A DNA stretch of 64,000 bases from Lantana camara (GCA_037501455.1 CM074856.1:18311001-18375000), one strand, 5' to 3'. Positions 32,994-44,726 are shown, counted from the stretch's first letter. The notes: generated by a model not told the origin, from the letters alone. Made by a program: numbers and translations.

Positions 32994-35900
32994 TTGGATG
33001 AGGATGGGCCTGAGCGTAAAAGGGCCAAACTTTACAAAAAGAAAAACAAAAAGAAGGCTGAGGGCGTACTCAAGGATGTCGGGAGTACACCCCTCGAAGC
33101 TGTTGAAGAATCATCCTCAGAGGACGAGGGTCATACCTCCTCGGGCAATCCCAATGAACAACTCATAGGCAAGAAACGAGCACTCGAACTTCCGAGGCCT
33201 GAGGTACGTATTGAGCCTACAGAAAACTTTCTGACCATCGAATTGGAACCAGGGAACCCCGACAAGACCACCTAGATAGGCTCCAATCTCGACGGTCCCT
33301 CACAGATCATGATGTGTTTGTATGGAAGGCTTCCGACCTCACTGAAATAGATCCGAGCGTCATTGTCCACAGGCTCAACGTGGACCCGGCCTTCAAACCT
33401 GTCAAGAAAAAGAAAAGGGATGTTCATGGATTCAGGAGGCAGATCATCGAAGAGGAGGTCAACAAACTTCTCGAGGCTCAATATATAGAGGAGATCTTAT
33501 ATCCTGAGTGGCTCTGCAACGTGGTGCTCATGCCCAAGAGCGCCAACAAGTGGCGCATGTGCAACGGCTTTACAGATCTCAACAAAGCATGCCCTAAAAT
33601 CTGTACCCCTTGCCGAGGATCGACCAGTTAGTGGATTCGACTGCTGGTTGCGAACTCATGAGTATGATGGATGCCTTCCAAGGGTATTATCAGATCTTCA
33701 TGGCACCTGAGGATCGCCCAAAAACCTCGTTCGTGGTCCATGTGGGCGTCTATTGTTTCAAGGTTATGCCGTTTGGACTCAAGAACGCAGGGGCAACCTA
33801 TCAACGCCTCGTCAACAGAATGTTCGAGCGCGAAATTAGAAAGTCCATGGAGGTATATGTGGATGACATGGTTGTCAAGAGCGAACGTCAACATTCCCAT
33901 CTGGAGGATCTCAAGCGAGCATTCAACATCCTACGCTGTTATGGTATGAAGTTGAACCCATCCAAGTGTACATTTGGCGTTCGAGGGGGGCAAGTTTTTG
34001 GGATACGTGGTCAGTCAGAGGGGCATAGAGGCCAACCCAGAAAAGATAAAGGCAATCGTTGACATTCCCTCCCCTCGAAATGTGAGAGAGGTCCAAGTGT
34101 TGGTGGCAAGATCATTTCTTTGAACAGATTCATTTCCCGCTCGGCCGACAGGAACCTGCCTTTCTTCAAAATCTTGTGCAACGCTCGTAATTTCACCTGG
34201 AGCGAGGAATGTGAGAAAGCCTTGCATGACATGAAGACTTATTTCTCGAGCGCCCCACTGCTGACCAAGCCCAACCCAGGGGAAAACTTGTTCATTTACC
34301 TTTTCGTCTCCTCAGAAGCCACGAGCGCAGTCCTCGTAGTTGTACGCGAGCGAAGTCATCTGCCGGTGTATTACTTAAGCAAGACCTTGCAGGGGGCGGA
34401 GAAAAGATATATGGAGATAGAGAAATTTGCCTTTGTGCTCGTTAATGCCTCCCAAAGGTTAAGACCGTATTTCCAAGCTCACTCCATCACAATGCTCACA
34501 GACTAACCCCTCAAACAGGTGCTTGCGAAACTGGACGTCTCAGGGAGGTTAATCAAATAGTCAATTGAAATCAGCCAATTCGACATCACTTTCGAGCCTC
34601 GCACAACGATATAGGCTCAGACAGTGGCAGACCTATTAGTGGAGCGCTTCAACCTGAATACTGTGCCCTCAGTGGAAGAGGGGCTATGGCTTCTGCACAC
34701 CGATGGCTCCTCGACCTCACAAGGGGGGGGGGGGGGGGGGGGAGGGGAGCCGGGGTGACCCTCAGAGATCCTCATGCAACTGAAGTAGACTACGCTATCA
34801 AACTGGCGTTCCAGGTCACCAACAACGAGGCAGAATATGAGGCTCTAATACAAGGGCTCAGGATAGCCCTTCAGAATGGCGTCGCTCAGGTCACTGCATA
34901 TGTTGACTCCCAGCTGATTGCAAGCCAAATTGATGGCACTTAAGAGGCTCGAGAAGCCACTATGGTGCAATACCTGGCGAGTGCTAAGGAAGCGATCTCC
35001 AAATTCAAAGAGTTCCATCTATTGCAGATCCCGAAAAAACGAGCGTGCGGATGCTCTTTCCAAGTTCGCATCCGCCCTGGAAGATTCCTGTGAGCGTTCA
35101 GTTACATTCCTCAGAACGGAGAAGCCACTGATTCGCGAGACGGGACCCTCGGGTGAAGTAAGCATGATCGATCCCTCTGAACCTTGTTGGCTCGATGACA
35201 TCATTAGGTTTTTGAGGGATGGAACCTGCCCGAGCGATAAAGTGGAAGCACGGAAGGTTAGGAGTAAGGCCCCTCCCTTCTCTCTTGACAGCGACGATCG
35301 ATTATTCAAGCGGTCTTTCCAGGGTCCACCATTAAGGTGCCTAAGACCCTCGCAAGCCAAAGAAGTGTTAGAGCGTGTGCACAACGGAAATTGTGGGAAT
35401 CATTCTGGCGGTCGAATTCTGGCTAAGAAAGTATCGAGGAGTGGATTCTACTGGCCCTCACTACTGCACGATGCCATCAGCTACTCTAAGAAATGTCCTA
35501 AGTGCCAGTTTTATTCCAACACCCCTTAACTGCCGGCAGCCCAAATGATCCCTATTGACATTTCATGGCCCTTCGACCAGTCCTCGCTGTGGACTAGTGG
35601 GCCAAAGCCGAAGCGGTCGTGAAGATAACGTTCAAAGTTGTGAGGGACTTCATATGGAAGAACATCACATGCAGGTATGGCATCCCGAGGGTGCTCATCT
35701 CAGATAACGGTTCCCAATTCATCGCCGCTGACACGCGAGACTGGTGCTATGAGCTAGGGATCGAGCAACGCTTCACTTCCGTAGGTCATCCCCAAGCCAA
35801 CGGTCAAGCTGAGGTAACCAACCGAACTATACTCTAGCATCTGAAAATAATAATCGAAAGTAAAAAGGGCGAATGGGCGGAAGAACTTCAAGGAGCCCTT

Positions 35901-36350
35901 TGGGCATACCGTACTACCCCACGAGCAGCAACGGGAGAAACCCCCTATTCCCTCGTGTATGGTTCCGAGGCCATGATACCTGCGGAAATTGCTCAAGAGT
36001 CCGCACGCGTTGCCTATTTCGAGCCCACAACCAATGAGGATAACCGGACATTCGAATTGGATTTGCTAAATGAGAGAAGAAACGTTGCTTGGGCTCGTAT
36101 CCACAAGTACAAAGCGACTGTCGCCCACCAGTATAACAAACGCGTCAAAGAAAGGACCTTCCAGCTGGGGGACTTGGTCCTCAAAAAAGTTGAAGTCTCC
36201 AAACATGTGGGTAAGTTGGACCCCGATTGGGAGGGCCCCTTCAAAGTCATTCAATTACGCGCGAACAATACCTACCTGCTAGAGACTTTGCAAGGCGAGC
36301 ACCTCCCTAGACCATGGAATGCATGTAACCTTAGACGGTTCTACGTGTGA
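32994..36350 (+). pseudogene. Pol of the Tat Gypsy element: RT, two RNase H domains, integrase; inactivated
   Basis: A Lys/Glu-rich linker (32994-33275) leads into the reverse transcriptase, with KWRMCNGFTDLNKACP (33550), a one-base frame change near 33600, MDAFQGYYQIFM (33665) and YVDDMVV (33855). The classical RNase H follows (FFKILCNARNFTW to LRPYFQAHSITMLTD, ending at a stop at 34504). A second RNase H-like domain has LLHTDGSS (34690), a G-run at 34722-34742 and NNEAEYEALIQGL (34825). The integrase has an HHCC finger (VHNGNCGNHS and CPKCQ, 35380-35510), then loses the first catalytic Asp region in a deletion near 35580. SDNGSQF (35700) and GQAEVTNRT (35800) remain. Further stops lie at 34504, 34558, 34612, 34940, 35527 and 35836. 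There is no chromodomain. Confidence 0.87.
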
Positions 36351-37244
36351 ACGTCAACCTTTGTAATTGCCCGCTCGCGACACTTTGTACTTTCTTTTGA
36401 CAGAAAGCATGACAGTCATTATTATTAATTACAAGCATAACAGTAAGTATTTTACCAATTATTATTTATCGTTTACTTGCTTTTTCCTTAATTAATGGCT
36501 TGAATATTCAATAGCGTCAACGGCCACTCCATGTCGAGCATTCTCCACGTCGAACGGCTTGATGACCACCCAATTTGTTTCAAATCAACGCTATTTATGT
36601 GTCGAAAACCCTCCACACTGAATAGTTTGACGCTCATGAGCGTCTAAACCCTAAGAATGAGTGTGTCGAAAAGGTGGGATGCTAAATGCTTAATTTACAC
36701 TAACTAGATGCTGATCACACTAGTTCGCGTTCGTAAACCCCCAATGAGCCTCACCTTCTTAGGTATGAATGCGCTCGCAAATAGCCAACGCTGGGCTAAT
36801 CCTCTCACGGATACCTAAATCATCCCATACTTAGCAAATCCTACAGTTGATTTCTAAGTTCACTCAAGCTACTGGAACGCTCAAATTAGAAATGTGCATC
36901 ACACGTTTAAGGCCAACACTTAGCTAAATCCTTAGCGAATTTCTAAGTTCAAATTCGAGCCCCATTACGGATATAACCAGGGTACCCTCGTAAGGAACAC
37001 CCTCGCGCCCGTGCATCACCATCGCAAACATTCAAGCATCAACAAAAACAGAAATAAACAGATAAAGTTCAGCATCAATATTGAAAGAAATCAAGTTTCA
37101 TTAACGGAAACATCGTCTACAGCAAGACAAAGAGCAAGTTCAAGTGCACAATTAAAGGTGCGGTGATCAGTTACAGAAATTAAAATATTCGTGAACGGGA
37201 ATGAAATTAAACAAAGTAGAATTTTGGGGGGCACATGAGAAGCA
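36351..37244. other. Spacer between integrase and the antisense gene
   Basis: No coding signal on either strand. At 37221-37235 the phrase ATTTTGGGGGGCACA resembles the element's own polypurine tract (AATTTGGGGGGCAAAA at 40668-40682). Confidence 0.5.
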
Positions 37245-40028
37245 TTACTGGGCTTGGTTCTCGGGCTCTAGATGGGCAGTTGAGAGGGGAACTGGGGCCT
37301 GCACATCGACATTAGAAGTTTGAGCATCGCCTGAATCCTCGCCATCTTGAGCATCGACAGTGATACCGTCGTCTTTTACGGGAATAGGCTCGGGGTCCAC
37401 AGGTTAGGCTGGCATGAAGTCCCTCTGGAGCATCATCACCAGTTCATCGTACTCCAGCTCTGTCAAGCTGTCTGTTGGATCCCCAGTACGGACGATTGGC
37501 TCTAGATTTTCATCCAAGTCCATACACAGGCGCTCGTCCGCCCGAGCGCTCTCTGGAGCCATTCCCAATTTCACCATTTGGCCCACCGTCTTCCAAAAGA
37601 ATCTATGGGTATTATCGAAACAGTGGAGGTTGGCCGCAAAAGCGAATGCTTTGGAGCGCACGAACTTCAACACTGCCTCCCATGCAACCTTCGACTCCAG
37701 ACCAGCTACCTTCTCCTGTAAATCGGTAAGATTCTTCTTAGCAGCCTCGTTCTGTCAGGTACTCTAGGCCAATTGCCCGCCAAGCTCCCCATTAGCAACC
37801 CTCAGCTGATCACGTTCCTCCTTGAGCTTTTTATGACGCTCGTCCAAGACCAGGTACGCGTTATCGGAATTCTTCAGAGCCTCTCTCAGCCTCTGTTGCT
37901 CAAGCTCAGACGCTGTAAGTTGAGCGCAGACATTGTTGTAGTCCACCTGCAGTTGGCCGGGATCGGAGGTGTGCAGCAGCCTCTTGTACTTGGCTTTATG
38001 CTCGGAATAAGCTTGCGCTCGCCCTTGCAAGTTCTTCAGCCTGGGGATCACCTCCTGAAGGGCCAAGAATTAAAGTTACTACCAATGTTAAGGGGGCATG
38101 GCAAGCATCGTCCGCAACACGAGCAGTGTCATGCTCGTTCAACTTGTCATGATCACCGGAGAATTGAAGTTTACCGACGATCTCCGCAACCAAGTTGGTA
38201 GTAGTTGCGCTCTTCCTCAAAAAGACCGGGCCATCCCTCCTCTGGCGTTTATACTGAGCGTCCCCTTCGCACCCAATCTTCTAGAAGTCCTCATCTTTTG
38301 ACGATGAGGTATCACCACCCTCGCCACGAGGGCCCACAACCATTTCTTTTCCCTTACCGATGATAGGGACAGAGTCAGGCAATCTTCTCCTCTTTTTCGA
38401 GCGTTCGGCTCGTACTTCGTCGTGGATTTGGACCGTCTCCCCCGAACGGTTGTGGGAGCTGCCGGAGCTTAGCGCTATTAGCCCCTCGGGAGCAGCCGGG
38501 AGAGTAGCCTCACGAGCTGCAGGGAGTGTTAGGTCTTCAATATGGCCCTCGCCAAGGCCATCACTTCCGTCACCCCGGAGAGCACCACGGCCTCCATCAC
38601 CTCTTCCCGCTCCCCGACGGGCCCCTCTGCCCCTCGGGGCGTTAGATGGTCGGGGATCCTGTTGCTGTTGTTGTTGTTGTTGATTACCGCCCGCTTGGCG
38701 AGCGCGCATCATTTGGGCAATGCTCTCGGCGTCAATTCCTGCCATGAGTATTTGTACATCTGTAAAATAGGAGAGAAGAGCGTCAGAAGGATGCTATCTG
38801 AATAGTGGCCATAAAAACACTACAATCTAAACAAGTCAGTATTGCTACACTAAAGTGTTAGGAAAGTTAGTTCCTAGAATCTAACCGTCAAGGTTCATAA
38901 TTTGGGCTGGGGGTTGAGTATCATGTCTGGGGAACTCGAGAGCCCATAATGAAATAGTATCCCCTCGTTCCTCATCAGATCTGTGGTCTTAATCCACTTC
39001 TTGTTTTTCATCACTAGGGCTACACTCTTAGCCCAATGCTTGAAAACTCCATCATGAACCCTGTGCTTGAATAAGGGACCCTCCCCGTGCGCCACCCATA
39101 CTCGTGACACCCCAAAAATTCCGCCTAGAGCCCCAATGAAAAAATACTTCTCTTTCCAATTCTCGCCATAGGATGTCGAGGGCGAATCTATCATCTTTAA
39201 GCCAGATTTGGCCTGTGCGTAGTAGAATCCATCTCTCGGGGATGAACGGGATACTTGGATCAAGCTATTAATATTATCAAACGAGGGTCTGTGGCGGGTG
39301 GCTTTCATAAGCATCACGAAAGCATTCATTAAAGCTATCCCATTAGGCAAAACCTGGGAAGGGCAAAGATTCAGAGAATTCAACAGGTGGGCAATGGGAG
39401 TCGGAATAGGGAACCTTAGACCCCCCGCGAGTACAGCATCTTGATAGACTGTTATCATACCCGGGCGGGCGGGGGGGGGGGGGAGTGGGACGGTTAGCCC
39501 TCTCTCGAAACGAGTCCAGTATACCCTGTCGTCCCATTAAGCCTTGGACTTCAACTCTGCTAGTTCCGCGAGCGTCATAGTGCTCTCTATTTCATCCGGT
39601 GACCTATCAGTTTGGTGGGGGTTGTTTACCCTCACTTGCGTCAAAGGTTCCTTCCCCTTGCAGCGACGTTTGCAGGGAGGTTCACCCTCATCTCGACGCT
39701 CGGAAGGCCCTGCACAGCCCTCGGGAGCCGCAATCGCTACTGTAATTTGGTGATCCTGTAGCCTCACAGCACTGTTCAGTACGGGGAGTACCCTCTCCCC
39801 TTGCCTTTGCATCTCCATCACGAGACCCTTCTCTTCAAAAATCTGATCCACCCCTTGCGGATCACGCTCGTTCATACCTTGAACTGCCGTGTTTAATTTC
39901 TCGTCTCTAACCTCTACTGGAACCCTTGCCACTGGAATGGCTGTCGGGACGGCATCACCTGTAGAGGCCCTTGTCATTGGAACGGCAGTAGGGATATCAT
40001 CATGAGGAGAAGAACTCCCAACGGACAT
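37245..40028 (-). pseudogene. Antisense gene of the Tat Gypsy element (putative gypsy-type transposon protein, PF04195-like), decayed
   Basis: Opposite strand to gag-pol. The start is ATG 40026-40028 (MSVGSSSPHDDIPTAVPM). An N-terminal variable part with a basic patch CKRRCKGKEP precedes the conserved core (LAGGLRFPIPTPIAHLLNSL, about 39430, to FHYGLSSSPDMIL, about 38915). A 126-nt intron follows (38760-38885, GT-AG), joining to a Gln- and Arg/Gly-rich part (38750-38500), then KKRRR, and then a Leu/Glu/Lys coiled coil (38060-37770). The acidic end stops at 37245. Stops at 39537, 38281, 37764 and 37404, a frame change in the C-run at 39471-39484 and one near 38895 disable it. Antisense genes at this site are known from Tat elements; their function is unknown. 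Confidence 0.75.
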
Positions 40029-40354
40029 CTAATCAATCACCCTCACGTAACCATCTACAGCATTATCCGCTAATGTTGTTCTTCTGTTCTTGAAGATGAA
40101 GCTTTCAAACAAAGGATCAGTGGGGAAAAGGAATTCTGGTGTGGATTCAACAACGGAAAAGATTCCTCACTCAAAAGTATCACTCAAACACAACCTAAAT
40201 CTAAGGTTAGTACAGGTAAAATCAGAAATTATGAGGATTTACCTAAGGATTGAAGAAGAAACTTGCTGAAAGTCGCGAGAATTTACAGAGGCTTTGCCGT
40301 TTTTTTGCTAGAAGAAGACTTGGAAGCGTAAAAGGGTGAAAGAGCCTTTCGGAT

Positions 40355-40366
40355 CCCTTTTTATAG
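40355..40366 (-). promoter_or_regulatory. TATA box for the antisense gene
   Basis: The minus strand reads CTATAAAAAGGG, about 330 bp before the antisense ATG. It sits in sequence not related to the LTR promoter, which suggests an independent promoter. Confidence 0.5.
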
Positions 40367-40670
40367 GGGAAGTAATTTGCATTAATTAGGGTTGGGGATT
40401 TGAAAATGCAATCATTTTCCGCCTTGGGAGACTCCCGCTTTTGGTAACCGCCTCACGCTTCCCGGAGGGCACGCGCCCACTCAGCGAAACACGCGCCCAC
40501 GTTGCCACTCCGCATTAAATGCAGATGGGACTGTATTTATGGCAGTGTCAGAAGAGGTCCGTTGCAGAAGATAAACAGTCACTTCCCTTCAAAATCTTGG
40601 CCCTCATATGTTCAAAGACAGGGTTTAATGGTCAAAATTCTACAGTACGCTCAAGTGTACCTTCAGAATT

Positions 40671-40682
40671 TGGGGGGCAAAA
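40671..40682 (+). other. Polypurine tract
   Basis: TGGGGGGCAAAA lies immediately 5' of the 3' LTR; it primes plus-strand DNA synthesis. Confidence 0.7.
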
Positions 40683-42948
40683 TGATAAGGCCAAAATACG
40701 TTAGGATCAACGTTGTACATATGTCGCCATCCGCAGCCATAAAGCTTGGACGCTCGCATTACAGGGCTCGCGGACCAACCCAACCCATTCTCTTATTGAC
40801 TAGTCCAGGCCTATGCGCCTCGTTCCACTATTCGAGCGGGGGGTTCAGGCTGCGAAACCCTACGCTCGTGCTACCGTCCCTCAAAGCCACCCTTCCCAGG
40901 GAAACACTTCACGAGGGCTCCTCCCTCTCTTACGCTCGAGTATTTGATGCTCATGGGTCATCTGCCAGAGGAAACCCTCTCGTGCACCCCTTCGAGCGTC
41001 ACCCTCGCTCGGGTAAGATCTGCCCCAAGAGAGGCGTCCATGCGCCTGCATGATAAATCTTGAGCCTACCAGCGCACGACTCTCGCCAACAACCTCTGAC
41101 ACAGTGGTTGTGCACACCTCGTACCTGACTGATAACATGCGTATTTACATAGTTATCGTGTTCTTGGGGCTGCTCTTTTGAGCTTAAATTGTCTTTATAT
41201 TGGTGCTTTTAATAGTTTTTGTGTTTTAAGAAGTGCAGGGGTCCAGTAGCAATTTTTAGGCTGTTTTGGAGGAATTTAGCATCTTTTTGGGCTGGAACTT
41301 TCTTTGTCACGTGTGGAGCTTGTTCTTGGAAGATAATTTTATGGACTTTTGTTATGAGTGGTGGCGTGGATGATTGGGCTTTATAGCTGGGCCTCGTGTG
41401 CTAGTTGGAGCTGAATTATTTGGTGAAGTCCAGCATCTTCAAGAAGCCTTGGGCAGCAAGTTGGTCAAGAAGAATTCAAGTCCTTTTAGGGCGAGGATTT
41501 GGGGCGTCAGTTGTGGCTATAATAGTCTTTCCTCCGGACCAATTTAGGGGACTTTTGGCGAGATAAGGACTACTCAGCAGTTGGGCAGAAGACTATTGGC
41601 AGCGAGAGTTGAAGATTCGGCCGAGAGCAACAATCCGTCCTTATTCCTCTTAGTTAGCTTATGTTTTCCTTTTATTTTGCGTTTCCAATCATGTCTATGC
41701 AGAACTAATTCCATAGTACTTAGCTAGGAGTTTTCAATTCATGTTTGCTACATCGTGAGACCTAATTAGTTTTATAATTTAGTTTAATTCAAATATTTCT
41801 TAATTCCCCGTTTACCGTGTTTATTGCTAATTATTTGCTTAGTCAATTAGGGCCCGATTTTCTAAGTGGTTAGTTGCATATTGCTAATCTTGATTGCATG
41901 AAGTATATGTAGTGCTTGATAGATAATTAGTAGCACGTTAGTGATAGGAAGTCGTAAAGTCGAATCTAATTCACTAAGGGAATTAATAATCAAACTTGAA
42001 TCTTGCGCGTGTCGCGACTTGGTTAGTTTGGGCTACTGTTTTCTTGAATCTCAATGCTGTTGACTTATTGAATCCTGTTGAGTGTCTCTAGGGGTTGTAA
42101 GTTAATTAGGGATTAACTGTCGAGTGTCTCTAGGCTATTCTACACATAAGAGAAAACGAGGTGGAGTCGAGAGTCTCTATCCACCATAGCTAGTCTATTT
42201 GAAAAACTGAGTTTATCCTTGCGTCTGTGATCGATGTTAAAAAACTGAATTGTGACTCTTAGCTAGGTATTGTCTCTCCAATTGTTTTAAACAAATACCA
42301 AATATCTTTCTTCGCGTGTTTTATTATTTTTACCTGTTTTATTTATTTGTTTTTATTTAGTTTAGCAACTTCAACAAACCCCCCCTAAACTTTTCTCGTT
42401 AATTTAGTGAACTCTTTTGTGATTAGAGTAGAATTATTTTCATACAATCCCTGAGGAATCGACCCGTTCGCACTTTACTACAAGTTTTAGCTGTGAATAG
42501 GATACTATTTATTTTGACAATTTCGACACTTGTCACCGACACGCTGCCCACTTTCAGAGCCATCACTTTCATACCATCACGGTTCGCCACGTGTTAGGGC
42601 AACACAGGTTTGGGACCACTTGGCCAAATTACCCAAAGCACCCTCCCCCCTAACATATAAATAGGGGAAAACACATGCTTTCTTCCTCAAGTCATCTTCT
42701 TCACAATACACTGCACTCTAAAGCTGGTCATAGTTTCCTCCATTTTCTTCTTTCCAAGCTCTGTGTTACACTCATCTCAGTTGCATCCTTATTGCACTTG
42801 CATTCTTGGTGTTATCCTAGCTGGAAGAACCCACGCTCAAAAGGAAACCCAGTTCTTGAGGCTCAAACGTCTGTGATGGTCTTCCATTTCCTAAACAAAT
42901 CTTAATGTGTTTGGTGTTAAAGCAACCTTCTAAGTTTCTGCACCACCA
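40683..42948 (+). repeat. 3' LTR of the Tat Gypsy element, interrupted
   Basis: Begins TGATAAGGCCAAAATACG and ends CTGCACCACCA. A nested insertion of 1406 bp plus a 5-bp target duplication accounts for the extra length. The remainder is 855 bp, the same as the 5' LTR. Confidence 0.88.
41130..42535 (+). repeat. Solo LTR nested in the Gypsy 3' LTR
   Basis: 1406 bp from TGATAACATGCGTATTTACA to TTTCGACACTTGTCA, flanked by CTGAC (41125-41129) and CCGAC (42536-42540). The phrase CCTGAGGAATCGACCCG (42450-42466) near its 3' side is typical of large plant retrotransposon LTRs. There is no internal region, so it is a solo LTR of a different family. Orientation is inferred from that phrase. Confidence 0.8.
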
Positions 42949-42953
42949 CATAG

Positions 42954-43489
42954 TTTGAAGAAGAAAATAATGGCCATCGTGCAAAATAATAAAATTAATA
43001 AATGTAATGCATGCAAAGTAATTTAAATAATATTTCAATTCAATTTTAAAATAATTTTAAAATTAAATTAAATTTGAATATTTTATAAGTAATAATTTTT
43101 TTTTCTAATTTTTTAAAAGAATTAAGTTGTGGGTAAAATGTTATAAAATCGATTAAACTATAACGGAACGAAGTAATTTGTGATTTAAGAAATTCTTCAA
43201 CGTAGAGTTTTTAATATTTTTATTTAAACGGGTATAAGTTATAATTATGTAATTGGTGCGAGGTAAAACCCCTCTATATACCTTAATTTCGCAAATCCAA
43301 ACATGCAAATCAATTTAGAGTAAAAATAATTATTATATTCGTTGATAATTTATTTACTGATAAGAAAAATCAAGTAATCCGAAGAAACCATGAGTAATTG
43401 CGAGAATGTGGATTAACTTTTGTGTGAAGTTTCATCTGAAAAGGATTAATACAGAGACGGTAAGTTGAGATAATTTCAGTTTGAGTTGA
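42954..43489. other. AT-rich spacer
   Basis: No gene. The open frame at 42817-43038 straddles the LTR edge and is accidental. Confidence 0.4.
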
Positions 43490-43837
43490 AATCTATACCT
43501 TTACGGCATGATTGGTATGCATGAATGGAATGAGGTAGGAAAGGAATTAATTTTGGAATGGAATGGTCAATGAAATGGAATGACTTTATTATAGTATTCC
43601 TATGATTGGTACGTTCAGTAATAAAGTTAGGAATGAAATAAAAAATTTAGATTTATTTCGGTCATATTATTTATAAATATAAATATAAATAATAATATTG
43701 TTAATAATGATGATGAAATATGATTAAAGTACTTTAATATAATTTTTAATTTTTTTTTATTTTGAGCAATATTATGTTTTCATATGTAATATAGCGTAAC
43801 TATTTTATATCAAATGTGTTATATATATGACATTTAT

Positions 43838-43910
<73 letters not shown>

Positions 43911-44481
43911 TATATATATACGTATAAATATTATAAAGGTATTAATACTTTCATATTTATACGTAGATTATATAATTTTATTATATTTAATATAATATAT
44001 GATATTTAAAACTAAATTTAATATAAGTGTCAAATTTTGTATTTAATGAATATTTTAATCTATTATGTATATTTATGAATTTATATATAAATATAATAAT
44101 ATATTGAACATGTATTTTAAAATATATAATATATATAGTATATTTATATTTATATTTATTTTTACATATATTAAATGTAATTTATTAAATTTTCAATGAG
44201 AATAGATATTCATAATAATAAAAAATAATAATATAATATACATTTAATAAATATGTGGTCATCATATAAAAAGTTAATAAATTTTGAAGATTGGGAATGG
44301 CTAATACCATGGGGTACCTAAGGAATGGATAAACCCATATTCGTAGGAATGGGCATTACCTCGGTAATGAGCATTCCCAATCACATTTTATACCAATCAA
44401 GGGTTTAGGAATTGGTGTGGGAATGCTCATTCCATTCCCACCCCATTCCATCATACCAATCATGCCGTAAAGGTATAGATT
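43490..44481. mobile_element. Terminal-inverted-repeat element (MITE-like), superfamily unclear
   Basis: The first 30 bases (AATCTATACCTTTACGGCAT then GATTGGTATG) recur exactly as the inverse at the right end (44452-44481). GAATGGAATGAG-type words are repeated near both ends. TA dinucleotides flank the inner CGGCATG ends, and no other target duplication is clear. The 992-bp element is AT-rich with no transposase. A PIF/Harbinger or hAT relationship is possible. Confidence 0.65.
43837..43920. repeat. Compound microsatellite (TA)n(GT)n(GA)n(TA)n
   Basis: About 84 bp of dinucleotide repeats inside the preceding element; the open frame across it is an artefact. Confidence 0.95.
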
Positions 44482-44706
44482 GAGAGTAAAAACGTCTTCT
44501 ATATTATATAATATTAGTTATCGGTGTATGTCGTCCTGCATACATAAATAAATTTGATATAATTTATTTTAATTTGTATTTGGTTCACGTCGACTCTTGT
44601 ATTATTAATTTTTTATTATTAGTGGAATGAAGTTGCAGCAATTATTATTATTTTTTTAATAGAAAAGTAGAAGACCTGAGATTTTTTACTTCTTCTGTTA
44701 TGGCAC
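44482..44706 (+). repeat. Diverged copy of the dirigent-gene upstream region
   Basis: About 150 bp (44540-44690) align with 57074-57220: ATAAATAAATTTGATAT, AATTTGTATTTGGT, TATTATTAATT, GTTG(C/T)AGCA and AAAGTAGAAGA occur in the same order and spacing. This is upstream flank only; no dirigent coding sequence follows. Confidence 0.55.
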
Positions 44707-44726
44707 TTTTTTTTTTTTTTTTTTTT

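Larger units (their letters stand above)
29405..42948 (+). mobile_element. Tat-lineage Gypsy LTR retrotransposon with antisense gene and nested solo LTR
   Basis: LTRs at 29405-30259 and 40683-42948, flanked by AATAG (29400-29404) and CATAG (42949-42953), a 5-bp duplication with one mismatch. The order gag, protease, reverse transcriptase, RNase H, a second RNase H-like domain, integrase identifies Gypsy; the extra RNase H, the absence of a chromodomain and the antisense gene point to the Tat lineage. The polypurine tract TGGGGGGCAAAA (40671-40682) abuts the 3' LTR. Every coding part carries stops or frameshifts and the integrase has an internal deletion. Without the nested insertion the element is about 12.1 kb. 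Confidence 0.9.

Noticed and set aside
37414..38301. Plus-strand frames in the 37.4-38.3 kb region
   Set aside because: They lie opposite the antisense gene; the minus strand carries the coiled coil and the continuous reading.
43827..44009. 60-codon frame with Arg-Glu repeats
   Set aside because: It is produced by the (GA)n microsatellite.
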